Positions 1-9,336 are shown, counted from the stretch's first letter. The stretch is DNA of 64,000 bases from Sphingobacterium oryzagri (GCF_028736175.1 NZ_CP117880.1:1054001-1118000); one strand, 5' to 3'. Numbers and translations: made by a program. Notes: generated by a model not told the origin, from the sequence alone.

Positions 1-29
1 AGGCGTCTTCCATTTATTCTTTACCAGAT

Positions 30-983
30 TTATTTTCTTGCAATTACTTTACGGGCAGCAGCCACGATAGAACTAGCATTTAAACCATATTTTTCCATCA
101 GCTGTGCCGGTGTTCCTGACTCGCCGAAGCTGTCGTTTACAGCAACATACTCTTGCGGTGTCGGTTTTTTAGTTGCCAATAACTGTGCCACGCTGTCGCC
201 CAAACCGCCTAAGCGATTGTGTTCTTCTGCTGTAACAACACAACCTGTTTTGCTAACCGAGTTTAAAACGGCTTCTTCATCCAGTGGTTTGATCGTGTGG
301 ATATTGATGATTTCGGCGTTGATGCCTAATTTTTCCAGCTCTTCACCTGCTTGGATCGCTTCCCACACCAAGTGTCCGGTAGCGATGATCGTGACATCTG
401 TGCCTTCGTTTAACAACACGGCTTTTCCGATCTCAAATGTTTGATCGGCAGGCGTAAAGTTAGGAACCACCGGACGGCCAAAGCGCAAATAAACCGGACC
501 TTCGTAGTTGGCGATCGCCATCGTAGCGGCTTTCGTTTGGTTAAAGTCGCAAGGGTTAATAACCGTCATGCCTGGTAACATTTTCATTAAGCCAATATCT
601 TCCAGAATTTGGTGTGTTGCGCCATCTTCACCCAGCGTAAGACCAGCGTGTGAAGCACAAATCTTCACATTTTTGTCTGAATAAGCGATAGATTGACGGA
701 TTTGATCGTATACACGGCCGGTAGAAAAGTTGGCGAATGTACCGGTAAAAGGGATTTTTCCGCCGATCGTCAATCCAGCTGCGATACCCATCATGTTGGC
801 TTCCGCAATACCAATTTGGAAGAAACGCTCTGGAAATGCTTTGATGAAGTCGTTCATTTTTAACGAACCGACAAGGTCGGCACATAAAGCTACCACATTT
901 TCGTTTTGTTTACCTGCCTCTAACAGCCCGGCGCCAAAACCAGAACGGGTATCTTTTGATTCTGTGTATGTATATTTTTTCAT
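30..983 (-). CDS. Transketolase, C-terminal subunit
   Basis: This 317-residue protein corresponds to the pyrimidine-binding and C-terminal domains of transketolase. With the subunit encoded just upstream it should form a two-chain enzyme that moves two-carbon ketol units between sugar phosphates using thiamine diphosphate in the non-oxidative pentose phosphate pathway. Visible hallmarks are the segment FFQIGIAEANMMGIAAGL (the catalytic Glu of the pyrimidine domain), GLTLGEDGATHQILEDIGLM, and a C-terminal domain with VVTAEEHNRLGGLGDSVA. The length fits the split transketolase of many Bacteroidota. It lies 99 bp downstream of the N-terminal subunit on the same strand, so the two are probably one transcript. 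Confidence 0.95.
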   Translation of the reverse strand: MKKYTYTESKDTRSGFGAGLLEAGKQNENVVALCADLVGSLKMNDFIKAFPERFFQIGIAEANMMGIAAGLTIGGKIPFTGTFANFSTGRVYDQIRQSIAYSDKNVKICASHAGLTLGEDGATHQILEDIGLMKMLPGMTVINPCDFNQTKAATMAIANYEGPVYLRFGRPVVPNFTPADQTFEIGKAVLLNEGTDVTIIATGHLVWEAIQAGEELEKLGINAEIINIHTIKPLDEEAVLNSVSKTGCVVTAEEHNRLGGLGDSVAQLLATKKPTPQEYVAVNDSFGESGTPAQLMEKYGLNASSIVAAARKVIARK

Positions 984-1082
984 TAGTTTAACATCAAGTA
1001 CTAGTCGAAGGTGATTATCGCGCGCTACCTACACCGCAGGAGCTGATGCGATTTACACCATTTACTAAAATCAAAATTTTGG

Positions 1083-1931
1083 TTAATAATCTCCGATTGT
1101 TCTAGGAAGTTGGTTTAAGGCAAGTTCCAATTGCTCGTCGTTTGGAGCAACACCATGCCATTTGTGCGATCCCATCATGTAATCTACGCCATTACCCATT
1201 TCGGTGTGCAATAGAATAATCACGGGTTTGCCTTGGCCGGTGCGTGCTTTTGCTTCTTCCAAGCCCTGGATAATCGTGGTCATATCGTTTCCTTTTTCGA
1301 TATCCAATACATCCCAGCCAAAAGCTTCCCATTTTGCACGCAGATTGCCTAATGACAATACCTGCTCGGTAGACCCATCAATTTGGGCGCCGTTGTAGTC
1401 GATGGCAGCAATGATGTTGTCCATCTTGTTATGCGGTGCGTACAATGCCGCTTCCCATACCTGTCCTTCTTGAAGTTCGCCATCGCCCATCAATACGTAA
1501 ACCAAGCTATTATCTTTGTTGAGTTTTTTAGCTTGTGCCGCACCAATAGCTACGGATAAACCTTGACCTAATGAACCAGAGGCAATGCGGATACCCGGTA
1601 GATGCTCGTGGGTCGTCGGGTGACCTTGAAGGCGTGAGTCAATTTTTCTGAACGTACTTAATTCGCTGATCGGAAAATAACCTGCGCGCGCTAACGTACT
1701 GTAGAAAACTGGAGAAATGTGACCATTTGATAAGAAGAATAAATCTTCGCCAACGCCATTCATGTTGAAACTTGGATCATGTTTCATCGCGTGGAAGTAT
1801 AAGGCTACAAAGTAATCTGTACAACCGAGCGAGCCCCCTGGGTGACCAGACTGACAAGCATGTACCATACGAACAATGTCACGTCTTACTTGCGATGCGA
1901 TCTGTTCAAGTTTGTTGATATCTGCACTCAT
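1083..1931 (-). CDS. Transketolase, N-terminal subunit
   Basis: The 282-residue product is the thiamine-diphosphate pyrophosphate-binding half of transketolase. The Mg/ThDP motif is clear: MGDGELQEGQVWEAA followed about 20 residues later by AIDYNGAQ (the GDG...N pattern). HPGGSLG near residue 29 and SGSLGQGLS are also typical. A longer frame is open to 2027, but its first 32 residues do not look like family sequence and the start MSADINKLEQ at 1931 matches the usual N terminus. It precedes the C-terminal subunit in the same orientation. Function rests on both subunits pairing, which is known for the family. Confidence 0.95.
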   Translation of the reverse strand: MSADINKLEQIASQVRRDIVRMVHACQSGHPGGSLGCTDYFVALYFHAMKHDPSFNMNGVGEDLFFLSNGHISPVFYSTLARAGYFPISELSTFRKIDSRLQGHPTTHEHLPGIRIASGSLGQGLSVAIGAAQAKKLNKDNSLVYVLMGDGELQEGQVWEAALYAPHNKMDNIIAAIDYNGAQIDGSTEQVLSLGNLRAKWEAFGWDVLDIEKGNDMTTIIQGLEEAKARTGQGKPVIILLHTEMGNGVDYMMGSHKWHGVAPNDEQLELALNQLPRTIGDY

Positions 1932-2494
1932 TTTTAATATAATATTTCGATTATTTGACGCATAAAGATAATGATTTTTAATCGAGTAGCGGCTAAAAAG
2001 GTCGACGAAAATGACAAAACTGCCCACAGTTTTCGGGTTTGTTATGTTGATTTATGCGCTATTTGAGCGGAAATCGTAGCGGCTAACATTACATAAAACG
2101 TATTAGTAAAACCGATATGTCGATGTAGAGGTTTGTTTAAGTAAAAAGTGAGTGCAGTTAGCGGCTTGCCCTGCCGTCATGGGTAGTTACCTCACTTGTT
2201 TTTGTCTATACCGCCGGTCGTGAATCTTTTTTCTTTCAAAAAGCACGGTGTATAACTGCTTTACAGTAGGCGTTTGCTTCCGGTCACTACTATTACGTCA
2301 ACTGTTGCCAGCCCGCTGTCGCTTTCAAGAACTGGGTCTGCTTAGGCTGGTATAGCACTGAAACAATAAGATTTTAGCGAGTAGTGCTGCTGGAATGAAA
2401 ACTTAGTCAATCCGTTTTTAAGCCTTCTGAATGGATTAATGCGGGAAGAAAGGCAGGCTTGGTTTCTGTGCCGGAGGGTAAAATAAAAAGAAAG
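1932..2494. other. Intergenic region without a supported gene
   Basis: About 560 bp between the transketolase start and the terminator of the NifU-like gene. One short minus-strand frame (2342-2575) runs through the terminator stem and into the NifU-like gene; it resembles no protein I know and is taken as a chance frame. The region should hold the transketolase promoter, but I found no convincing TTG/TAnnTTTG pair. Confidence 0.5.
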
Positions 2495-2532
2495 AAAAAA
2501 GGCTACACGTTTTGCTTTGTTCACGTGTAGCC
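2495..2532 (-). terminator. Rho-independent terminator of the NifU-like gene
   Basis: The stem GGCTACACG / CGTGTAGCC (arms near 2501-2509 and 2524-2532) is followed on the minus strand by a T-rich run. It starts about 24 bp after the stop of the NifU-like gene. Confidence 0.85.
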
Positions 2533-2555
2533 TGTTATATAAGTTTTGGAGTCGC

Positions 2556-3110
2556 TTACATCGCTTCTGCGACAACTTCTTCTACTTCGGGCACCATACG
2601 TTTCAGTAAGCCTTCGATACCCGCCTTTAATGTAATGGTTGACGATGGGCAACCGCTACATGAACCGCGTAACTCTACTGTTACCACGCCATTTTCGAAT
2701 GCTTTGTAAGCGATGGCACCGCCATCTTGCTCAACAGCCGGGCGCACGTAGTCGTGTAACACTTGTTGGATTTTAACTTCGGTCTCCGTGCCTTCAAAAT
2801 CAACATCTTCGCTGTGTTCCACTGGTTTTACCGCAAGTTCCGACTCTACCGCTCCCTTAACGAAGTCTTTCAATAAGGGTTCGATATCACCCCATTCAAC
2901 GCCATCCGCTTTTGTAACGGTTACAAAGTTGCTCGCGAAGAAGACGCCATCCACGAAATTGAACTTAAATAGCTCTCTCGCGAAATCCGATTCCTGTGCT
3001 TTCTCTTTATTGGGGTAATCCAAACTGCCGTTGATCAATAATTTATTGACCAAAAACTTCATCGTTGAAGGGTTTGGAGTGGATTCTGTATATACGTTAA
3101 TCGTTGCCAT
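2556..3110 (-). CDS. NifU-like Fe-S cluster scaffold protein (Nfu type)
   Basis: This 184-residue cytoplasmic protein has two parts. Residues ~1-90 match the N-terminal Nfu domain (start TESTPNPSTMKFLVN, typical of Nfu proteins), and residues ~105-180 match the NifU C-terminal domain with the cluster-binding CxxC in LRGSCSGCPSSTITLK. The family assembles or carries Fe-S clusters and passes them to target enzymes. The gene stands alone between transketolase and purB, with its own terminator. No SUF or ISC genes are nearby. The domain order and length are normal for Bacteroidota. Confidence 0.92.
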   Translation of the reverse strand: MATINVYTESTPNPSTMKFLVNKLLINGSLDYPNKEKAQESDFARELFKFNFVDGVFFASNFVTVTKADGVEWGDIEPLLKDFVKGAVESELAVKPVEHSEDVDFEGTETEVKIQQVLHDYVRPAVEQDGGAIAYKAFENGVVTVELRGSCSGCPSSTITLKAGIEGLLKRMVPEVEEVVAEAM

Positions 3111-3176
3111 GTTCTTATTTTGTTGGACAAATATACGTCAAAATGAAAGTTTTCCTGGTCATCTTCGCGTCAAAGC

Positions 3177-4526
3177 TTACAGGGATACGCCGGTGTAATT
3201 GCTTGGCGAAATAGCTTTTATCTCTGTTTTTATCGCTTCAGAAACGTTTAATCCGTCTACGAAAGTCGCAATAGTTTCCTGCGTGACATGTGTGTTGGTA
3301 CGGGTCAAATCTTTGAGCGCTTCGTATGGTTTTGGATAACCTTCGCGACGCAAGATGGTTTGGATGGCTTCGGCAACTACCGCCCAGTTATTTTCCAAAT
3401 CTGCCTGCAAAGCTGCTTCGTTCAAGATCAATTTACGCAGTCCGCGAAGTGTCGATTTTAATGCGATGAGTGTGTGGGCAAAAGGCACACCGATATTACG
3501 TAACACGGTCGAATCTGTTAGGTCGCGTTGTAAACGCGAGATCGGTAATTTCGCTGCCAGATGTTCAAACAGCGCGTTTGCCAGGCCAAAGTTACCTTCT
3601 GCATTCTCAAAATCGATCGGATTTACCTTATGCGGCATAGCCGATGAGCCGATTTGCCCTGCCGTAATCTTTTGCTTGAAGTATTCCATGGAAATATACG
3701 TCCACATATCGCGACAAAGGTCGATCAAGATGTTGTTGATGCGCTTAAAGCCATCGCAGCTTGCCGCAAAATTATCGTAATGTTCGATCTGCGTGGTGGT
3801 TTGTGAACGTGATAAACCTAAAGTGTCATTGACAAAGGTATTTCCAAACGCTACCCAGTCTGTTGCCGGATAAGCCACATGATGCGCATTGAAGTTGCCG
3901 GTAGCACCACCAAATTTAGCGGAATAAGGCACTTGTTTCAAACCTGCTAATTGCTTTTCTAAACGTTCGATAAATACTTTAATTTCTTTACCTAAGCGTG
4001 TTGGCGATGCCGGTTGTCCGTGTGTACGGGCCAGCATAGAAACGTCTGACCATTGTTCGGAAAGATCCTTCAGTTCTGTCAAAAGTTCTTCGATATTGGG
4101 CAGGTAAACATTTGTAAATGCGTCTTTCCATGAGTAGGGGATCGCCGTGTTGTTGATATCTTGCGAGGTTAAACCAAAATGGATAAACTCCAGCGAATCA
4201 TGCAAGCCTAATTTTTCGAAAGCATGTTTCAAAAAATATTCTACAGCCTTGACATCATGGTTAGTAATTTTCTCTTGGTCTTTGATCCATTGGGCATCTT
4301 CGACGGAGAAATTTTGGTAAAGCTGGCGCAAGCGCTCGTTGAGCGAGCCATCAAAATGTGCCAATTGCGGTATGCCAGATCCGGTAAGTGCAATAAAGTA
4401 TTCCACTTCGACCAATACGCGATATTTGATAAGGGCAAATTCAGAAAAATATGCAGCAAGTTCGCTGCTGGTATTATGGTAACGACCGTCTACAGGGGTG
4501 ACGGCAGTCAGCGGAGATAAACTCAT
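3177..4526 (-). CDS. purB: Adenylosuccinate lyase
   Basis: The 449-residue protein belongs to the fumarase/aspartase superfamily and should catalyse two steps of purine synthesis: SAICAR to AICAR plus fumarate, and adenylosuccinate to AMP plus fumarate. Family features are LTPVDGRY-like N terminus (TAVTPVDGRYHN), TSQDINNTA, ARTHGQPASPTRLGKE, and the signature loop GSSAMPHKVNPIDFENAEGN. This is the longer PurB group (E. coli type, ~450 residues). A frame is open to 4601, but MSLSPLTAVTPVDGRY at 4526 is the expected start and the 25 residues before it look non-coding. A TAnnTTTG-like -7 element (minus strand, 4550-4557) sits about 24 bp before the start, without a clear -33 partner. Confidence 0.96.
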   Translation of the reverse strand: MSLSPLTAVTPVDGRYHNTSSELAAYFSEFALIKYRVLVEVEYFIALTGSGIPQLAHFDGSLNERLRQLYQNFSVEDAQWIKDQEKITNHDVKAVEYFLKHAFEKLGLHDSLEFIHFGLTSQDINNTAIPYSWKDAFTNVYLPNIEELLTELKDLSEQWSDVSMLARTHGQPASPTRLGKEIKVFIERLEKQLAGLKQVPYSAKFGGATGNFNAHHVAYPATDWVAFGNTFVNDTLGLSRSQTTTQIEHYDNFAASCDGFKRINNILIDLCRDMWTYISMEYFKQKITAGQIGSSAMPHKVNPIDFENAEGNFGLANALFEHLAAKLPISRLQRDLTDSTVLRNIGVPFAHTLIALKSTLRGLRKLILNEAALQADLENNWAVVAEAIQTILRREGYPKPYEALKDLTRTNTHVTQETIATFVDGLNVSEAIKTEIKAISPSNYTGVSL

Positions 4527-4647
4527 AGCAATGAAAATATAAAATAAAACAAAAGTACCCGTATATGCACAGGTACATCCCTTAACATGGGTTATGGGCA
4601 AAAATAAGAAAAGTCCACGATAAGCGCTTTAAAAAGCACTATAAAAA

Positions 4648-4674
4648 GAAAAACCCGCACATGTGCGGGTTTTA
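4648..4674 (-). terminator. Terminator after the small lipoprotein gene
   Basis: Perfect stem AACCCGCAC / GTGCGGGTT with A-rich and T-rich flanks. It lies between the lipoprotein stop (4702) and the purB start, so it should end the lipoprotein transcript. Confidence 0.8.
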
Positions 4675-4701
4675 GTAAGTATCTTTTAAATACGGTTCGG
4701 A

Positions 4702-4920
4702 TTACTGAACGTTTTTCAAAGAATCAGCGATTGAATCACCAGCAGACTTAACTGAATCAGCAACGTTGTTCAAAGAATCAGCAACAGAATCAGTAGAGTG
4801 CTCTACTTCAGTAGCTAATGAATCAGTAGCTTGCTCAGTTTTAGTTTCAGCACCACCACATGAAGCGAAAGCGATAGTTAAAGCTAGACCTAAGAATCCG
4901 AATTTGAATAAATTTTTCAT
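4702..4920 (-). CDS. Small lipoprotein with Asp-Ser repeats
   Basis: This 72-residue protein has a lipoprotein signal (MKNLFKFGFLGLALTIAFASCGG, lipobox A-S-C) with the acylated Cys at residue ~21. The mature part is almost wholly built from acidic/serine units such as DSLA, DSVAD, DSIADSL, predicting a flexible or amphipathic helical surface peptide. No enzymatic motif is present and I do not recognise a characterised family; similar small DS-rich lipoproteins occur in Sphingobacteriaceae. It has its own promoter with a ~150-nt leader and its own terminator, so it is a stand-alone, possibly abundant transcript. Confidence 0.8.
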   Translation of the reverse strand: MKNLFKFGFLGLALTIAFASCGGAETKTEQATDSLATEVEHSTDSVADSLNNVADSVKSAGDSIADSLKNVQ

Positions 4921-5077
4921 GTTTTTGATTTTCTATTTTAATTGAAACAAATTTGTTTATTATCCTTTTATACCGGCACCCGAAAAAGGTAACCCTGCTT
5001 TTAGAAAAAAAATAAAAAAAGTTTAAACAACTTGGTTTTCACTTCTTTATAGCTTATTCTTTTCCTTAAAGCCGCGG

Positions 5078-5107
5078 CAAATATAATACTGTTTTGCCGA
5101 TTTGCAA
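5078..5107 (-). promoter_or_regulatory. Bacteroidota-type promoter of the small lipoprotein
   Basis: On the minus strand TTG (5105-5107) is followed after 19 bp by TATATTTG (5078-5085), an exact TTG-N19-TAnnTTTG promoter. Transcription would start near 5071, leaving a 5' leader of about 150 nt before the start codon at 4920. Confidence 0.65.
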
Positions 5108-5168
5108 CAATAAAAAACAATTTTCATAAAAAAAACGTTACAATTATATATCAATACCGTGTTAGACC

Positions 5169-6518
5169 ATGTTAAAGAAACTTAAAAATATCATTCAGCT
5201 TATGCGTTCTGTTGATTTAGAGCAGATCGAAAAAATAGCCCAAAAGGTTGATCTTCCAGCTGTTATGAAAGCTGTTTCCAAAATGGACGACAGCCAGTTG
5301 AAAGGCTTGACCAAGATGTTAACCAGTTCGGGAAAAAAGCGGGAAGCACCACCCATCAATGCTGATTTTTATGCGGTGGAGCATAAGCTTTCTCCAGAAG
5401 ATAGGGCATTGCAATTGCGTGTGCGTGAATTTTTGGAGACGGAAATCAAGCCTATTGTCAACAAATATTGGCTGCATGATGATTTTCCATTCGAGATCAT
5501 TCCGAAACTGGCTTCGCTGAACGTATGCGGCTATGTATACGAAGGCTACGGTTGTGCGGGCGGTTCATCGTTAATGGATGGCATTATCGCGGCCGAATTT
5601 GGTCGTATAGATCCTTCTATAGCGACCTTCCTGGGCGTGCAAAGCGGATTGGCGATGGGATCGATCTATATGTGCGGATCTGAGGAGCAAAAGCAAGAAT
5701 GGTTGCCAAAAATGCAACGTTTGGAAACAATAGGCGCGTTTGGCTTGACCGAGCCAGAAGTTGGATCGGGCACGGCCGGCGGACTTACCACCACTTGCCG
5801 GCAAACGGAAGATGGCTGGGTGTTAAACGGACAGAAGAAATGGATCGGAAATTCAACTTTCTCGGATATCACCGTGATATGGGCGCGCGATCTGGGCGAT
5901 GGCCAGGTGAAAGGATTTATCGTACGCAAGGAAAATCCAGGTTTCGAAGTTGAAAAAATAAAAGGTAAGATGGCGCTTCGTATCGTGCAGAATGGCCTGA
6001 TTACGATGACTGATTGCTTGATTCCGGAAAGCGATCGATTGCCGTTGGCGAATAGCTTTAAAGATACGGCAAAAGTGTTGCAGATGACTCGCGCAGGGGT
6101 GGCCTGGATGGCAGTGGGCTGTGCACGTGGCGCCTATGAAAATGCACTGGCTTACACCTTAGAGCGTAAACAATTTGGAAAACCCATTGCATCTTTCCAG
6201 CTGATCCAAAATCATTTGGTCGAGATGCTTTCTAACTTGACCGCGATGCAAACGCTGGTCTTTCGCCTATCTGAGTTGCAGGATGAAGGCAAGCTGCGGG
6301 ATGAGCATGCTTCGCTCGCGAAAGTATTCTGTACGTTGCGCACACGCGACATCGTGTCGCGGGCACGCGAGGTGATGGGCGGTAACGGTATTTTGCTGGA
6401 GTACAATGTTGCACGATTCCTGGCCGATGCAGAAGCTATCTATTCTTACGAAGGAACTAAGGAAATTAATTCTTTAATTGTTGGAAGAAGTATAACCGGC
6501 TTTAGCGCGTTTGTATAA
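5169..6518 (+). CDS. Acyl-CoA dehydrogenase family protein
   Basis: The 449-residue flavoprotein belongs to the acyl-CoA dehydrogenase superfamily, closest in look to the glutaryl-CoA dehydrogenase-like group, and should oxidise a CoA thioester at Ca-Cb with FAD. Motifs seen: FGLTEPEVGSGTAGGLTTTC and WVLNGQKKWIGNSTFSD (FAD contacts), RKQFGKPIASFQLIQNHL, VMGGNGI, and near the C terminus YSYEGTKEINSLIVGR, whose Glu is the likely catalytic base. About 60 residues before the dehydrogenase fold (LRSVDLEQIEKIAQK-like helices, basic and rich in Lys/Met) are extra relative to most family members. The start ATG at 5169 is the only good one. The substrate cannot be fixed from sequence; no other fatty-acid or lysine degradation genes are adjacent. 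Confidence 0.9.
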   Translation: MLKKLKNIIQLMRSVDLEQIEKIAQKVDLPAVMKAVSKMDDSQLKGLTKMLTSSGKKREAPPINADFYAVEHKLSPEDRALQLRVREFLETEIKPIVNKYWLHDDFPFEIIPKLASLNVCGYVYEGYGCAGGSSLMDGIIAAEFGRIDPSIATFLGVQSGLAMGSIYMCGSEEQKQEWLPKMQRLETIGAFGLTEPEVGSGTAGGLTTTCRQTEDGWVLNGQKKWIGNSTFSDITVIWARDLGDGQVKGFIVRKENPGFEVEKIKGKMALRIVQNGLITMTDCLIPESDRLPLANSFKDTAKVLQMTRAGVAWMAVGCARGAYENALAYTLERKQFGKPIASFQLIQNHLVEMLSNLTAMQTLVFRLSELQDEGKLRDEHASLAKVFCTLRTRDIVSRAREVMGGNGILLEYNVARFLADAEAIYSYEGTKEINSLIVGRSITGFSAFV

Positions 6519-6544
6519 TTGATTGCTTGGAAAATGATGTTTGT

Positions 6545-6575
6545 TTGCTCTGTTGGCGGTGTGGTATCATATTTG
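6545..6575 (+). promoter_or_regulatory. Probable promoter of the M48 protease gene
   Basis: TTG (6545-6547), 20 bp, then CATATTTG (6568-6575), one mismatch from TAnnTTTG. It precedes the start codon at 6632 by a short leader. Confidence 0.45.
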
Positions 6576-6631
6576 TTACGTCGTTAAGGTAATTCAATAA
6601 CCTTAAATATTTTTGAAATAATATACATCAT

Positions 6632-7420
6632 ATGAAGACCAAACACATTTTATTAAGCGCATCTGTATTGCTCTTGAGCACGACGGCTTTTGGGCAGATC
6701 AAGATCAATACAAAATCTGTTGGCGCAGCGGCCAAAGCGGTGAAAGCCGTTACTTTATCTAACGACGATGTGATCGCTTACACGAAAGAGTACGTAGAAT
6801 GGATGGACGAAAATAATCCGGTAGCGCCCGCGGATGATGAGCTGGCTGTGCGACTGAAGAACTTGACTGCCAACCTGCAATCGTATGACGGGTTAAACTT
6901 GAATTATAAAGTCTACTTGGTACGTGATGTAAACGCGTTTGCTTGTGCTGATGGCAGTGTGCGCGTGTGTGCCGGATTGATGCAGACGATGAGCGATAAT
7001 GAAGTGCTTGGGGTTATCGGTCATGAAATTGGTCATGTCAAAAATGCCGATTCACGTGATGCTTTTAAATCGGCTTTGATGACATCGGCTCTGAAAGATG
7101 GTGTTTCCTCGCAAGGTGGAACGGCAGCTGCATTGTCCGACTCGCAATTGGGCGATTTGGGCGAGCAAGTTGCTAATATGAGTTTCTCCCGGAAGCAGGA
7201 GCGTGCGGCTGATGATTACGGCTATACGTTTTTAAAAGATAATAAGGTTAATCCTTGGTATATGTCGATGGCCTTTGAACGCCTGGTCGAACTGTCGGGT
7301 GGAGCATCAGAAGGAGGCGTCGCAAAGAAACTGTTCTCGTCGCATCCGGATACACAAAAGCGCGTGGATGAAATGGCACAAAAGGCAACCAAAGATGGCT
7401 TCGAGAAGCCCCAACAATAG
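6632..7420 (+). CDS. M48 family metalloprotease, exported
   Basis: This 262-residue protein starts with a signal peptide (HILLSASVLLLSTTAFGQ) and carries the M48 zinc motif in GVIGHEIGHVKNAD (HExxH) with the third ligand region in SFSRKQERAADDYGYTFL. It resembles the LoiP/YcaL group of small periplasmic Zn proteases that act on envelope proteins. RDVNAFACADGSVRVCAGLM matches the substrate-groove part of the fold. A C-terminal SSHPDTQKRVDEM is the usual M48 ending. It is a single gene, converging with yidC on a shared terminator. Confidence 0.92.
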   Translation: MKTKHILLSASVLLLSTTAFGQIKINTKSVGAAAKAVKAVTLSNDDVIAYTKEYVEWMDENNPVAPADDELAVRLKNLTANLQSYDGLNLNYKVYLVRDVNAFACADGSVRVCAGLMQTMSDNEVLGVIGHEIGHVKNADSRDAFKSALMTSALKDGVSSQGGTAAALSDSQLGDLGEQVANMSFSRKQERAADDYGYTFLKDNKVNPWYMSMAFERLVELSGGASEGGVAKKLFSSHPDTQKRVDEMAQKATKDGFEKPQQ

Positions 7421-7460
7421 CTGTTAGCTGGTGGAATAAGCCTCGCAATAGATACAATAA

Positions 7461-7497
7461 AAAAACGCTGCCTGGACTTGTCCAGACAGCGTTTTTT
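7461..7497. terminator. Bidirectional terminator between the M48 protease and yidC
   Basis: Stem AAAACGCTG-(C)-CTGGA / TCCAG-(A)-CAGCGTTTT with A-run and T-run on opposite sides, located between two converging genes. Confidence 0.85.
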
Positions 7498-7515
7498 ATT
7501 GTATTAGCTTATAGC

Positions 7516-9336
7516 TTATTTCTTCTTTTGTTGTGCGGCCTGTTGTTGGCGCATCATGTCTTCCATTTTTTGTTGGAATGACGATTTCTTTTGCACTTTC
7601 GGATTCTTTTTGTTGGATTCAATCTTGGCCAAGATTTTCTCATCGTCTACAAATTGACGGATGATCACTTGTGTTAAGAAGGTGAAAACCGCTGCCAGGA
7701 AGTAATAGTAATTAAGACCAGCAGGGAAGTTGTTCAACACGAAGAAAAAGATCAACGGCATGATGTATCCCAAATATTTCATCTGGTTGTTTGCTGCTCC
7801 GGAAGTCGCATTATTGTACCAGGTTGTTAACAGGGTGGTCAAGGTCATCAACACACACATCAACGAGATGTGGTTGATCCCGATTAGGGGCAGTGGAGCA
7901 AAGGATATCGGCGCATCATAGGTCGATAAATCGTGGATCCAAAGGAAGCTTTCTCCGCGTAACTCAAATAAGTTAGGGAAAAAGAAGAAAAATGCTAGCG
8001 TAAAAGGCATTTGCAAGACCAATGGCAAACATCCGCCCAGCGGATTAACGCCCGCTTGTTTGTACAACTTCATTTGTTCCTGTTGCAAAAGCATCGGATT
8101 ATCTTCACCTACTTTTTCTTTAATCTCGTCAAGCTGCGGTTTTAACACACGCATTTTGGCCATAGACTTGTATGATTTATAGGTCAACGGGAATAGCACA
8201 CCTTTTAATACGATCGTCAAGATCAAGATGATGATACCGTAGCTTAGCGCAAAGCCGTCTAAGAAATCGAAGATAGGCACGGTGATAAACTTATTGATCC
8301 AGCCCATTGGTCCCCATCCCATGTTGATGATTTGTTGAAAATCATCTCCCTGTGCTTTCAAGACTTTGTACTTATTTGGTCCGAAGAAATAGTTGAACGA
8401 GTATTGATTGTCTTTCTGTGCGGAAAACTCAAGATCTGCTGTCGCTTTGTAATGCTTCACAATATGCGGATCGCTATCTGAACTTACGGCCAGCTCGGCA
8501 TTGTTCAAGGGTTGGTTGGAGCTTAAAACAGCCGAAAAGAAATGTTGTTTAAAGGCTATCCAGCTTACTTTCTCCGCGATCTTCTCGCTATCGTCGCTCG
8601 ACTCAGAAAGGTGGTCAACACCGCCCGCGGTTTCTTTGAAAAATACGGTTGATTTTTCACGTTCCGATTTGCCGTTGAGTTCTTTTTGCAACAAAGTGCT
8701 TTCCCAATTCAACGCAATGCTGCGTGTTTTAACATCCATGAGGTTTTGTATGCCCACGGCTTTTACGTCAAGTCCTAACGTGTAATCATCACCTTTGATG
8801 GAATACGTATATTCGAGGTATTGCGTATCGCTGTAGTTCAAGCGAAAACTGACCGACTCAGCGCTTTCACCAGTGACCGATACATTGCTGCCTTGTGCAG
8901 CAAAGTTTAACTCGCTGGTATTGACATTTTCGCCATTTGCTTTGAATACGAACCCAAATTTATTGTAGTTTTCGTTCAGAATCATCAACGGTTGTCCGTC
9001 AAAGTTGGTCTCATTTTTTAATTGAACCGACTTTACCTGACCGCCTTTGCTGCTTACTTTGGCAATGATCTTTTCATTTTCCAACGTGATGACTTGCTCC
9101 TGGCCCAATCTTGCGGCACCGAAAGGTTTGCTCATTAACGCTGCCGAATCTACTTGGTTTGGTACGTTAGCCTTTAGCGAATCTGCTACAGGCGCTAATC
9201 CCTCTTTTACGCGCTTTAATGAATCCTGGAGTTGTTGTTCTTGCTTTAACTCCTGTTCGGAAGGCTTCATCAGATAAAATGAGCCTGCGATAATTCCAAA
9301 AATAAGCACTAATCCAATTAGGGTACTTCTATCCAT
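7516..9336 (-). CDS. yidC: Membrane protein insertase YidC
   Basis: The 606-residue inner-membrane insertase folds and inserts membrane proteins alone or with SecYEG. Layout: N-terminal transmembrane helix (~6-22), a large periplasmic b-sandwich domain (~50-340), then the conserved 60KD_IMP core with about five transmembrane segments from ~355 on. Recognisable are YGIIILILTIVLKGVLFPLT, the cytoplasmic hairpin KSMAKMRVLKPQLDEIKEK, and AGVNPLGGCLPLVLQMPF. The C terminus is Lys/Gln-rich (KKNPKVQKKSSFQQK), as in many YidC proteins that contact ribosomes. It lies 40 bp downstream of pyrG on the same strand, probably cotranscribed. Confidence 0.97.
   Translation of the reverse strand: MDRSTLIGLVLIFGIIAGSFYLMKPSEQELKQEQQLQDSLKRVKEGLAPVADSLKANVPNQVDSAALMSKPFGAARLGQEQVITLENEKIIAKVSSKGGQVKSVQLKNETNFDGQPLMILNENYNKFGFVFKANGENVNTSELNFAAQGSNVSVTGESAESVSFRLNYSDTQYLEYTYSIKGDDYTLGLDVKAVGIQNLMDVKTRSIALNWESTLLQKELNGKSEREKSTVFFKETAGGVDHLSESSDDSEKIAEKVSWIAFKQHFFSAVLSSNQPLNNAELAVSSDSDPHIVKHYKATADLEFSAQKDNQYSFNYFFGPNKYKVLKAQGDDFQQIINMGWGPMGWINKFITVPIFDFLDGFALSYGIIILILTIVLKGVLFPLTYKSYKSMAKMRVLKPQLDEIKEKVGEDNPMLLQQEQMKLYKQAGVNPLGGCLPLVLQMPFTLAFFFFFPNLFELRGESFLWIHDLSTYDAPISFAPLPLIGINHISLMCVLMTLTTLLTTWYNNATSGAANNQMKYLGYIMPLIFFFVLNNFPAGLNYYYFLAAVFTFLTQVIIRQFVDDEKILAKIESNKKNPKVQKKSSFQQKMEDMMRQQQAAQQKKK

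Noticed and set aside
2342..2575. 77-codon minus-strand frame
   Set aside because: It crosses the terminator stem of the NifU-like gene and overlaps that gene's 3' end.
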